Positions 19,312 to 26,294 of a DNA stretch of 48,009 nt are shown here, in pieces. Numbering within the stretch: position 1 is the stretch's first letter; each line of letters begins with the position of its first letter. The translations under genes and the position numbers were made by a program. The notes beneath the pieces were generated by a model, which worked only from the letters and a program-made list of their open reading frames with translations, had not been told where the DNA came from and searched no databases. The stretch is from Arthrobacter sp. SDTb3-6 (GTDB taxonomy: Bacteria > Actinomycetota > Actinomycetes > Actinomycetales > Micrococcaceae). The stretch covers positions 1-48,009 of the forward strand of contig NZ_JAAMFN010000033.1 of assembly GCF_013376095.1 (NCBI RefSeq), read 5' to 3'.

Positions 19312-20826
19312 ATGCCGCAAGTGACACAGCCGCCCAAGCGACGGCTGCGCGGCCTCTGCGCTGCACTGCTCGCGCTTGGCATGGCCGTGCCGCTGGCCCT
19401 GGCCGGCGCGGGGGCGGCATCCGCGGACGACATCCGCAACCGCGAGTACTGGCTCGGCTCCTCCGGCATCACCAAGGCCTGGACCATCTCGCAGGGCCAG
19501 GGCGTGAAGGTCGCCGTCATTGACAGCGGCATCGACGCCGCCCACATAGACCTCAAGGGTGCCGTCGTCGGCGGTGCGGACATGTCCGGCTCCGGAAATG
19601 CCAAGGGCACCAAGGGTGTCGGCGCCGAACCCGAGCATGGCACCCTCGTGGCCACCATGCTGGCCGGGCGCGGCCACGCCAGCGCCTCTGCCGGCGCAAC
19701 CGCCACCAAAAGTGCGACGGCGGCCCCCATGGCAGGTGCCGGCCCCGACGGCGTCATCGGCGTCGCCCCCAAGGCGGAACTCCTCAGCGTGTCCGTCTGG
19801 CTCGGCAGCGACAACCCCTCCGGCAAGACCATCGATGCCCAAATCCCCGCAGCCGTGCGGTGGGCCGTGGACCACGGCGCCAGGGTCATCAACATGTCCC
19901 TGGGGAGCACCTCCACCGCCTGGCCGCAAAGTTGGGACAGCGCCTTCGCCTACGCCGAAGCCAAGGACGTCGTCATCGTCGCCGCGGCCGGCAACCGCAA
20001 GTCAGGCAGCGAACAGGTCGGTGCCCCCGCCACCATTCCCGGCGTGCTGGCCGTGGGCGGCCTGGACAAGGACGGGGTGGCCAGCGTGGACTCGTCCTCG
20101 CAGGGCATCAGCATTGGCGTGGCCGCCCCGGCGGAGGACCTGGCCGGCGGGCTGCCCGGAGGCGGCTATGCCCGGTGGAGCGGCACCAGCGGGGCAGCCC
20201 CAATCGTTTCCGGCGTTGCGGCCCTGATCCGGGCCAAGTATCCAAAGATGTCTGCCGCGCAAGTGATCAACCGGATCATCACCACCGCCAAGCCGAAGGG
20301 CAACGGCATCCCGAACGCCTTCTACGGCTACGGCGTCCTTGACGCCTACGCGGCCCTGACCGCCGACGTTCCCGTGGTGCAGGCGAATCCCCTGGGCAGC
20401 ATCAAGGAATGGATCCACGTCCACCGCCGCGGCGAGGCCGCCCCGCCCACCGGCGGTTCCACCGTCACCACCTCGCCCCTGCCCGCGGCCACCTTCAGCG
20501 ACCATGCCGTGCCCGCGCCGCTGCCGCCCGCCCAGCTGAGCAGCATGGCCCCGGCGGCGATCGTGCTCGGCTTCCTGGCGCTGCTGGTGGTGGTGCTCGC
20601 CGCGGGCGGCACCCATGTGCTGCTGGTCCGGCGCCGGCTGCTGGCCGAAGAGGCCGGCCGCGCCACCGCAGGACCGGCTGCCGGCAGCCCCGGTACAGCG
20701 TCCGGCACCTCCGGAACAGCGTCCGGCACCGGTGCCGGACGGGACTCCGGCACCGGGGCGGGCCGGGACTCCGGCACCGGGGCGGGCCGGGACTCCGCCG
20801 TCGGGCCCGGGGGCGGCAAGTCCTAG
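19312..20826 (+). CDS. S8 subtilisin-like serine protease, secreted and C-terminally anchored
   Basis: 504 aa. A signal peptide (about residues 1-38, ending AGAASA) is followed by the subtilase domain. The catalytic triad is present: Asp71 in VIDSGID, His109 in EHGTLVATMLAG and Ser293 in SGTSGAAP. After a Pro/Ala/Thr linker comes one membrane helix (about 412-434) followed by basic residues and a short Gly/Ser tail with GTGAGRDS repeats. This layout resembles mycosins, the ESX-associated proteases, but no ESX gene is in the window. The protease domain would face outside. Substrate unknown. Confidence 0.88.
   Translation: MPQVTQPPKRRLRGLCAALLALGMAVPLALAGAGAASADDIRNREYWLGSSGITKAWTISQGQGVKVAVIDSGIDAAHIDLKGAVVGGADMSGSGNAKGTKGVGAEPEHGTLVATMLAGRGHASASAGATATKSATAAPMAGAGPDGVIGVAPKAELLSVSVWLGSDNPSGKTIDAQIPAAVRWAVDHGARVINMSLGSTSTAWPQSWDSAFAYAEAKDVVIVAAAGNRKSGSEQVGAPATIPGVLAVGGLDKDGVASVDSSSQGISIGVAAPAEDLAGGLPGGGYARWSGTSGAAPIVSGVAALIRAKYPKMSAAQVINRIITTAKPKGNGIPNAFYGYGVLDAYAALTADVPVVQANPLGSIKEWIHVHRRGEAAPPTGGSTVTTSPLPAATFSDHAVPAPLPPAQLSSMAPAAIVLGFLALLVVVLAAGGTHVLLVRRRLLAEEAGRATAGPAAGSPGTASGTSGTASGTGAGRDSGTGAGRDSGTGAGRDSAVGPGGGKS
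20743..20797. repeat. 24-bp tandem repeat in the protease tail
   Basis: A 24-bp unit beginning GACTCCGGCACCGGGGCGGG starts at 20743 and 20767, with a diverged third copy at 20791. It encodes the GTGAGRDS repeats of the cytoplasmic tail and keeps the reading frame. Confidence 0.75.
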
Positions 20827-20926
20827 GGAAGGCCCGTGCCCTGCCTGCCGGGGTGCGGCCGTCGTGAGGGGCGATGGGCACCATTCCCCATTGCGGCCGT
20901 TTGCCCAAGCGCGCGAAACTGCCCTT

Positions 20927-21439
20927 ATGTCGCTGACGTTGCCCACCCTGGTTTACTCGCTCCCGATCATCCTCGTGATGGCCGCCGTCGTCGCGGTGGT
21001 CGTGTGGGTGGTGGTGAGGCTGTCGCGCAACCCTGCCGGCACCCCTTCCCGCCCACCGCGCCCTGTCGCGTTCCCGGCCGGGCAGGGTGGGCCGGCCGGA
21101 CAATGGAACGCACACGTCCGGCGCGACGGACACCTGGACCCTTTTTCCGGGTTTGGCACGCTGACGCTGGCCGGCGGGATGCTGACGTTCGTTCCTGACG
21201 ACGGCACCTCGGCTTCCTGGTCCCTGCCGTCTGCCGCATTCGGCGTGTGGTCGAATTCCGTCCTGGCCAACAGCGACCTGACCGTGGACTCCCAAGCCAC
21301 CGGCAGGTTGTTGCTGACCGTGAGCCACGAAGGCATCAACCGGATCTCGCGCAACAACTTCAAGACCCTGCGGGAACGCCGGACGTCCGGCGAGTTCATC
21401 CAGGCCATGCGGGCCTGCGGCGCTACGATCGTGGGCTGA
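20927..21439 (+). CDS. Small single-span membrane protein of unknown function
   Basis: 170 aa, family not recognised. A hydrophobic N-terminal helix (about residues 8-31) is followed by a basic, Pro-rich linker and a soluble beta-rich domain with HLDPFSGFGTLTLAGGMLTFVP and, later, a helical end (NFKTLRERRTSGEFIQAMR). The soluble part looks like a PH-like or bPH sensory fold by its alternating strands, but this is a guess. The start ATG 20927 gives the membrane helix at once. The frame is open upstream, but that part overlaps the protease gene. It lies between the protease and ndh genes. Confidence 0.7.
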   Translation: MSLTLPTLVYSLPIILVMAAVVAVVVWVVVRLSRNPAGTPSRPPRPVAFPAGQGGPAGQWNAHVRRDGHLDPFSGFGTLTLAGGMLTFVPDDGTSASWSLPSAAFGVWSNSVLANSDLTVDSQATGRLLLTVSHEGINRISRNNFKTLRERRTSGEFIQAMRACGATIVG

Positions 21440-21515
21440 AACGGGCCTGGGGGAGGGCGTGTCGAGCCCCCGCGGGAGGCCCGAACGGAAGTGTGAATAT
21501 TCAGCCACTGCGTAT

Positions 21516-21546
21516 TAGTGAATGTTTTCACAAAGAGTTGTACACT
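21516..21546 (+). promoter_or_regulatory. ndh promoter with Rex-like operator
   Basis: TAGTGAA-TGTT-TTCACAA (21516-21533) differs at one position from the consensus Rex site TTGTGAA-N4-TTCACAA. A -10 box TACACT lies at 21541-21546, 6 nt before ATG 21553, and a 17-bp spacer puts the -35 at 21518-21523, inside the operator. Bound Rex would block RNA polymerase. A second small palindrome, TGAATATTCA, lies at 21494-21503. Confidence 0.75.
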
Positions 21547-21552
21547 TAAAAC

Positions 21553-23028
21553 ATGGCACTCACTCCCACATACTCAGACCGTCCACGCGTCCTGGTGGTT
21601 GGCGGCGGTTACGTTGGCCTCTACACGGCGTTCAAGCTGCAAAAGAAGATCGCAAAGTCCGGTGGCATCGTCACCCTGGTCGATCCCCTGCCCTACATGA
21701 CGTACCAGCCGTTCCTGCCCGAGGTGGCCGGCGGCAACATCGAGGCACGCCACGCAGTGGTCTCCCACCGCAAGCACCTCAAGGAGACCGAGCTGATCCA
21801 GGGCTCCGTCACCAGCATTGACCACGAGAACCGCACGGCTGTCATCGCCCCCGCGGACGGCGGCGCCAACATTGAGCTGCCCTACCACGACGTCGTCGTG
21901 GCGGCCGGTGCCATCACGCGCACCTTCCCCATCAAGGGCCTGGCCGAATCCGGCATCGGCCTGAAGTCGATCGAGGAAGCCGTTGCCCTGCGCAACCAGG
22001 TGCTCTCGCTCATCGAGCAGGCCTCCACGGAGACCGACCCCGCCAAGCGCAAGAAGGCCCTGACCTTCGTCGTGGTGGGCGGCGGCTTCGCCGGCATCGA
22101 GACCATCGCCGAGCTTGAGGACATGGCCCGCGCCGCCGTCAAGCTGAACGGCCGCGTGGACCAGTCCGAACTGCGCTTCGTGCTCGTCGAGGCCATGGGG
22201 CGCATCATGCCCGAGGTCACCGCAGCCCAGGCCCTTTGGGTCGTGGAGCACCTGCGCAGCCGCGGCGTCGAGGTCCTGCTGAACACCTCGCTGGACAACG
22301 CCGAGAACAAGAACATCAAGCTCATCAACCTGCCGGACAAGACCCCCGCCCAGGAATTCGATGCCGAGACCCTCATCTGGACGGCCGGTGTCATGGCCAA
22401 CCCGATGGTCCGCTCCACCGACTTCCCGATCGAACCGCGCGGCCGAGTGTCGGTGAACGTGAACCTGCAGGTTTCCGGCGAGTTCGGCGTCGTTGAAAAC
22501 GCCTGGGCTGCCGGCGACGTTGCGGCTGTTCCGGATGTCACCGGCGGCCTGCCGGACGGCACCTGCGTCCCCAATGCCCAGCACGCCCTGCGCCAGTCCA
22601 AGCGACTCGCGAAGAACCTGTGGGCCAGCCGCTTCAACAAGCCGCTCAAGGGCTACAAGCACAAGAACCTTGGGGCCGTTGCCGGCTTCGGCGAGTGGAA
22701 GGGCGTTGCCAAGATCATGGGCATCCAGCTCAAGGGCGCCCCGGCCTGGCTGGCACACCGTGGCTACCACGGCCTGGCCATGCCCACCGTGGAGCGCAAG
22801 TTCCGCGTGCTGATGGACTGGTTCATTGCCATGTTCACCGGCCGCGACCTCACCCAGCTGGAAAACCTGGCCAACCCGCGCGTGACGTTCGTTACTGCGG
22901 CGACTCCGAAGCCGAAGCCTGCCGCTGCGGCACCTGTCGAGGCCCCGAAGGCTGAGGCCCCGAAGGCTGAAGCCCCGGTCGAGGCCCCCAAGGCTGAGGT
23001 CCGGGAAGAAGCCACCGCGGGCAAGTAG
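21553..23028 (+). CDS. ndh: Type II NADH dehydrogenase (NDH-2)
   Basis: Membrane-associated flavoprotein, 491 aa, passing electrons from NADH to menaquinone without pumping protons. The FAD-binding GGGYVG is at residues 17-22, the NADH-binding GGGFAG at about 176-181, and the second FAD contact is AAGDVAAVPD. The C-terminal part (RKFRVLMDWFIAMFTGRDLTQL) is the amphipathic membrane-binding region. An extra tail of Ala/Pro/Lys/Glu repeats follows. Transcription appears leaderless and under a Rex-like operator, so it should rise when NADH accumulates. Confidence 0.93.
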   Translation: MALTPTYSDRPRVLVVGGGYVGLYTAFKLQKKIAKSGGIVTLVDPLPYMTYQPFLPEVAGGNIEARHAVVSHRKHLKETELIQGSVTSIDHENRTAVIAPADGGANIELPYHDVVVAAGAITRTFPIKGLAESGIGLKSIEEAVALRNQVLSLIEQASTETDPAKRKKALTFVVVGGGFAGIETIAELEDMARAAVKLNGRVDQSELRFVLVEAMGRIMPEVTAAQALWVVEHLRSRGVEVLLNTSLDNAENKNIKLINLPDKTPAQEFDAETLIWTAGVMANPMVRSTDFPIEPRGRVSVNVNLQVSGEFGVVENAWAAGDVAAVPDVTGGLPDGTCVPNAQHALRQSKRLAKNLWASRFNKPLKGYKHKNLGAVAGFGEWKGVAKIMGIQLKGAPAWLAHRGYHGLAMPTVERKFRVLMDWFIAMFTGRDLTQLENLANPRVTFVTAATPKPKPAAAAPVEAPKAEAPKAEAPVEAPKAEVREEATAGK

Positions 23029-23047
23029 CCCTCGCCTTTCCCGGCCC

Positions 23048-23084
23048 GACGGCGGCCCTTCCCACTCGCGGGAGGGCCGCCGTC
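23048..23084 (+). terminator. Strong stem-loop after ndh
   Basis: GACGGCGGCCCT (23048-23059) and AGGGCCGCCGTC (23073-23084) form a perfect 12-bp stem with a 13-nt loop, 20 bp after the ndh stop. The following sequence, GTCCGTTCCGG, has no real T-run. Likely the ndh terminator. Confidence 0.8.
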
Positions 23085-23208
23085 GTCCGTTCCGGCCCCG
23101 CTGGTCGAGACCCCGCCGGCGGGGCCCGTCCTGCCGCTGGCCGTCAAAAGCAGGCAACGGCGGCCCATCCGGCCAACCCCAACGGTTTCCGCTGCGGACC
23201 TGTCGGAA

Positions 23209-23214
23209 TAGACT
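23209..23214 (+). promoter_or_regulatory. -10 box of leaderless acetyltransferase promoter
   Basis: TAGACT lies 6 nt before ATG 23221, which predicts transcription starting at the start codon. Confidence 0.55.
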
Positions 23215-23220
23215 GGGGCG

Positions 23221-23721
23221 ATGATCCTTCGACGTGAGCAGGCGCCGGACCGGCCGGAAATTCTTGCATTGATCGAAGCGGCCTTCCCGGAACCGGTCGA
23301 GGCCAGGCTGTTGCGCGAGCTGTTTGCCTCGCGCGAATACCTGCCTGAGCTGTCCCTCGTCGCGGAGTCGGCCGACGCGGAGATCCTGGGCTATGTCATC
23401 AGCACCCGCGCCTGGATTGGCGACACCCCTGCGGTGGGGCTGGGACCGATTGGCGTATTGCCGCAGTGGCGCCGCCAGGGCATTGGCGCAGCGCTCATGC
23501 ATGCCTCCATCGATGCCGCGAGGGAACAAGGCGAACCGGCCATAGTCCTGCTGGGCAGCACCGATTTTTACCCGCGCTTTGGTTTTGTGCCCGCCGATTC
23601 CGTCGGGATTGCCTCGCCGGACCCGTCGTGGGGATCGCACTTCATGGCACTGCCGCTGCCGGGCTTCCATGCCGGGATCCGGGGCCACTTTCGCTACGCG
23701 GAGCCGTTCAGCAAGCTGTGA
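23221..23721 (+). CDS. GNAT-family N-acetyltransferase
   Basis: 166 aa. The acetyl-CoA pyrophosphate-binding motif Q/RxxGxG/A is present as RRQGIGAA after GPIGVLPQWR, in the order expected for a YhbS-like GNAT. YPRFGFVPAD is the conserved beta-bulge region near the C terminus. The acceptor substrate is unknown. It lies alone between the ndh terminator and the tRNA gene and seems to have its own leaderless promoter. Confidence 0.85.
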   Translation: MILRREQAPDRPEILALIEAAFPEPVEARLLRELFASREYLPELSLVAESADAEILGYVISTRAWIGDTPAVGLGPIGVLPQWRRQGIGAALMHASIDAAREQGEPAIVLLGSTDFYPRFGFVPADSVGIASPDPSWGSHFMALPLPGFHAGIRGHFRYAEPFSKL

Positions 23722-23787
23722 CGGTTGGGTTCCGTGCGACCTCATCCAGTAAAGTTGGAGCCGAAGGCGGCATTGAGCCGCGGTCAC

Positions 23788-23863
23788 GCCCCAGTAGCCC
23801 AATGGCAGAGGCAACAGACTTAAAATCTGCAAAGTGTCGGTTCGAGTCCGACCTGGGGTACCA
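23788..23863 (+). tRNA. tRNA with UAA anticodon, type I (short variable loop); Leu-like
   Basis: Cloverleaf with encoded CCA. The acceptor GCCCCAG (23788-23794) pairs with CTGGGGT (23853-23859; the first pair is G-U), followed by A73 and CCA. The D arm has a 3-bp stem, GCC with GGC, around a GG-containing loop. The anticodon stem CAGA/TCTG is four pairs, with an A-C mismatch in the fifth. The loop CTTAAAA gives anticodon UAA with A36-A37-A38. The variable region is five bases (AAAGT). The T arm is GTCGG-TTCGAGT-CCGAC. UAA reads leucine UUA, and A73, the 3-bp D stem and the AAA run fit leucine. Bacterial tRNA-Leu normally has a long variable arm, which is missing here. Confidence 0.8.
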
Positions 23864-24018
23864 ACAAGCCGGCCGCACGGACTGCGACCGTGGCGGGATC
23901 CGGCGTCGGCGGTGATGCGGCGCACCTTTGGGTAAACAGCTGGTGAACTTCTGCTGTACACCTGGTGCCAAGAGTGCCTGGGGGAGGCGGTGCGGACTTT
24001 CGGCGGCCCGCGCCTTGG

Positions 24019-24024
24019 TAGACT
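24019..24024 (+). promoter_or_regulatory. Likely -10 box for the Bax-inhibitor-like gene
   Basis: TAGACT at 24019-24024 would start transcription near 24031, leaving a leader of about 35 nt with the GGAGGAATC ribosome binding site before ATG 24065. Confidence 0.5.
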
Positions 24025-24064
24025 TGGAGGATTACCCACCCCCTATTTTGGAGGAATCAGCACC

Positions 24065-24910
24065 ATGGCGCTTGGTGGAAACCCGGTCTTTGCCAACAAC
24101 AAGAATTTCAAGGACAGCCCGGCCGTGCGGCGCGGCTTCCTCAGCGGAAGCACGGACACCATGGGCGCGCAGGGGACGCTTTCGGCCCAGCAGCTCGAGG
24201 ACCTTTACCGCAAGCCGTCCGCGAATGCGCAGCAGACCGGACGCATGACGTACGACGACGTCATCATGAAGACCGTGGGCACGCTCGCCCTGGTCCTGGC
24301 AGGCGCCGCCTTGGGCTGGATCGTTCCCGTCCTCATGCTGCCGGGCATGATCGTTGGACTGGTCCTGGGCCTGGTCAACTCCTTCAAGAAGCAGCCCTCC
24401 CCGGCCCTGATCCTGTGCTACGCCGCCTTTGAGGGCATGTTCCTCGGCGGACTCTCCGGATTCCTTGAAGGAATGTACCCCGGCATCGTGGTCCAGGCCG
24501 TCATCGGCACGCTGAGCGTGTTTGCCGTGACGCTGCTGCTCTTCCGCAATGCCAAGGTGCGCGCCACCCCGAAGATGACCCGCTTCTTCATGATCGCACT
24601 GGGCGGCTACGCGCTCTTCTCGCTCATCAACCTCGGGTTGATGATGTTCGGCGCCACCAGCAACCCGTGGGGCCTGCGCGGCATGGACATCCCCGGCACC
24701 AGCATCCCGTTCGGCTTTGCCCTGGGCCTGCTCGCCGTCGGCCTGGCCGCGTTCTCACTGATCGTGGACTTCACCTCCATCGAGCGCGGCGTCCAGAACG
24801 GGCTGCCCGCCAGGTACTCCTGGACGGCCGCATTTGGCCTGACGGTCTCGCTCGTGTGGCTGTACGTGGAGATCCTGCGCCTGCTCGCCATTCTCCGGGG
24901 CAACGACTAG
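24065..24910 (+). CDS. Bax inhibitor-1 / YccA family membrane protein
   Basis: 281 aa. A soluble N-terminal stretch of about 70 residues (NNKNFKDSPAVRRGF, conserved in actinobacterial homologues) is followed by seven hydrophobic helices. Family members form pH-gated calcium leak channels or bind membrane proteases such as FtsH (known for some relatives; not shown here). LILCYAAFEGMFLGGLSGF and VDFTSIERGVQNGLPARYSW are the typical motifs, the latter with the conserved acidic residue. The start ATG 24065 follows GGAGGAATCAGCACC. Confidence 0.9.
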   Translation: MALGGNPVFANNKNFKDSPAVRRGFLSGSTDTMGAQGTLSAQQLEDLYRKPSANAQQTGRMTYDDVIMKTVGTLALVLAGAALGWIVPVLMLPGMIVGLVLGLVNSFKKQPSPALILCYAAFEGMFLGGLSGFLEGMYPGIVVQAVIGTLSVFAVTLLLFRNAKVRATPKMTRFFMIALGGYALFSLINLGLMMFGATSNPWGLRGMDIPGTSIPFGFALGLLAVGLAAFSLIVDFTSIERGVQNGLPARYSWTAAFGLTVSLVWLYVEILRLLAILRGND

Positions 24911-24964
24911 CCCCGGACACAGACCCTCTTCCCGCCCATTCTGCTTATTGCACCACGGACGGAA

Positions 24965-24984
24965 CTCCGGTTGGAAAGCCGGAG
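24965..24984 (+). other. Small stem-loop in the leader of the terC-like gene
   Basis: CTCCGG (24965-24970) pairs with CCGGAG (24979-24984) around an 8-nt loop, 34 bp before ATG 25018. It could be the terminator of the upstream gene or a leader hairpin. It does not match the yybP-ykoY manganese riboswitch. Confidence 0.45.
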
Positions 24985-25017
24985 GATTCTGCCGCCATCC
25001 ACGACAGAAAGTAAGTC

Positions 25018-26205
25018 ATGAACGTCTCCCCGCTGGTTTGGGGCATTACCATAGTTGTCATTTTGGGCCTGCTGGCCTTTGACTACTTCTTCCACATCCG
25101 CAAGGCCCACGTCCCGTCCCTGCGCGAGGCCGCCGTCTGGTCCTCCATTTACGTGGGGCTCGCCATCGTGTTCGGCATTGTGGTCTTCGCCTTTGGCGGG
25201 GCCACCATGGGCGGGGAATACTTCGCCGGCTACATCACGGAAAAGGCCCTGAGCGTAGACAACCTCTTTGTCTTCCTCGTCATCATGGCCAGCTTCCGGG
25301 TTCCCCGCGAGGACCAGCAAAAAGTGCTGCTCTTCGGCATCGTCTTTGCCCTGATTGCCCGCACCGCCTTCATCTTTGCCGGCGCGGCACTCATCAACAC
25401 CTGGTCGTGGATGTTCTACATCTTCGGCATCATCCTGCTGGTCACTGCGGGCAACCTGCTCAAGGAGGAGGACAGCGAGGGCGACGACGCAGACAACTTC
25501 ATCATCAAGCTGGCCAAGCGCTTCCTGCACACCTCCGAGCACTACGATGGCGACAAGCTGTTCACCGTGGTCAACGGCAAGCGGCTGCTGACGCCGATGC
25601 TCCTGGTCATGGTGGCCATCGGGGGCACCGACCTGCTGTTCGCGCTGGACTCGATCCCGGCCATCTTCGGGCTCACCCAGAACGTCTACATCGTCTTTAC
25701 CGCCACCGCCTTCTCCCTGATGGGCCTGCGCCAGCTGTACTTCCTGCTGGACGGGCTGCTGGACAGGCTGATCTACCTCTCCTACGGCCTGGCTGCCATC
25801 CTGGCGTTCATCGGCGTCAAGCTGGTCCTGCACGCCCTGCATGAGAACAACCTGCCGTTCATCAACGGCGGCGGGCATGTCCCCGTCTTTGAGATCTCCA
25901 CGGGCCTGTCACTGACGGTGATCATCGGCGTCCTCATCGTCACGGTGGTTGCCTCGCTGGTAAGCAAGTCCGGCAAGGCCCAGACGGCGCTCAACAACGC
26001 CCGCCGCCACGCCGAGAACTACCTGGACCTGGAGTACACGGCGGATCCTGCCGAACGTGAGCGGATCTACGGACAGCTCATGGACGAGGAACGGCAGATC
26101 CAGGCCATGGCGGAAAAGCACCGCAACAAGCACAAGGACGTTGCGGAAATCCGCGGGCAGGTGGCGCAGGCCCACGAGCGGCACCAGGAGCACCTCAACC
26201 GCTAA
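25018..26205 (+). CDS. TerC-family integral membrane protein (possible metal exporter)
   Basis: 395 aa, eight to nine membrane helices. The two conserved acidic motifs of the family are present: EKALSVDNLFVFLVIM near residue 77 and GGTDLLFALDSIPAIFGLTQ near 203. Relatives such as Alx and MeeF/MeeY export manganese or metallate secreted enzymes. A cytoplasmic loop, LLKEEDSEGDDADN, lies mid-protein. After the last helix a charged helical tail of about 70 residues (ALNNARRHAENYLDLEYTADP...) extends beyond the family core. It is convergent with galK, with a 72-bp palindromic element in between. Confidence 0.88.
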   Translation: MNVSPLVWGITIVVILGLLAFDYFFHIRKAHVPSLREAAVWSSIYVGLAIVFGIVVFAFGGATMGGEYFAGYITEKALSVDNLFVFLVIMASFRVPREDQQKVLLFGIVFALIARTAFIFAGAALINTWSWMFYIFGIILLVTAGNLLKEEDSEGDDADNFIIKLAKRFLHTSEHYDGDKLFTVVNGKRLLTPMLLVMVAIGGTDLLFALDSIPAIFGLTQNVYIVFTATAFSLMGLRQLYFLLDGLLDRLIYLSYGLAAILAFIGVKLVLHALHENNLPFINGGGHVPVFEISTGLSLTVIIGVLIVTVVASLVSKSGKAQTALNNARRHAENYLDLEYTADPAERERIYGQLMDEERQIQAMAEKHRNKHKDVAEIRGQVAQAHERHQEHLNR

Positions 26206-26220
26206 CCTCCCCACCCAGTC

Positions 26221-26292
26221 CAACTAGGTCGCAGTTGTTACCGAAAAACACCGAAAAACCGGGCGAAAACGGTAATAACTGCGACCTAGATG
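26221..26292. repeat. 72-bp palindromic element, copy 1
   Basis: The 20-base arms 26224-26243 (CTAGGTCGCAGTTGTTACCG) and 26270-26289 pair with one G-U. The centre contains CCGAAAAACCGGGCGAAAAC. It fills the gap between the convergent terC-like and galK genes, starting 15 bp after one stop and ending 2 bp before the other. Two more elements of exactly 72 bp with the same GGTCGCAGTT arm lie at 33210 and 44472. It may also terminate both transcripts. Confidence 0.9.
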
Positions 26293-26294
26293 GG

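Noticed and set aside
16676-19420. 914-codon open frame on the minus strand opposite ftsB, DUF501, ppx and the protease
   Set aside because: It is a mirror of GC-rich codon bias; the plus strand holds four recognisable families there and the minus product shows no domain.
19312-20826. Type VII (ESX) secretion mycosin locus
   Set aside because: The protease has a mycosin-like layout, but no EccB-E, EsxA/B or PE/PPE-type genes are nearby.
23788-23863. Integration site of a genomic island at the tRNA
   Set aside because: No integrase, no repeated tRNA 3' end and no foreign gene content follow; the flanking genes are ordinary.
23788-23863. Ochre suppressor tRNA
   Set aside because: The loop CTTAAAA places U at 33 and UAA at 34-36, which reads UUA, not the UAA stop codon (that would need anticodon UUA).
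21574-24039. 821-codon open frame on the minus strand opposite ndh, the acetyltransferase and the tRNA
   Set aside because: It runs through three plus-strand features, including a tRNA, and has no family resemblance.
24911-25017. yybP-ykoY manganese riboswitch before the terC-like gene
   Set aside because: Only a small single hairpin is present; the conserved paired loops of that riboswitch are not seen.
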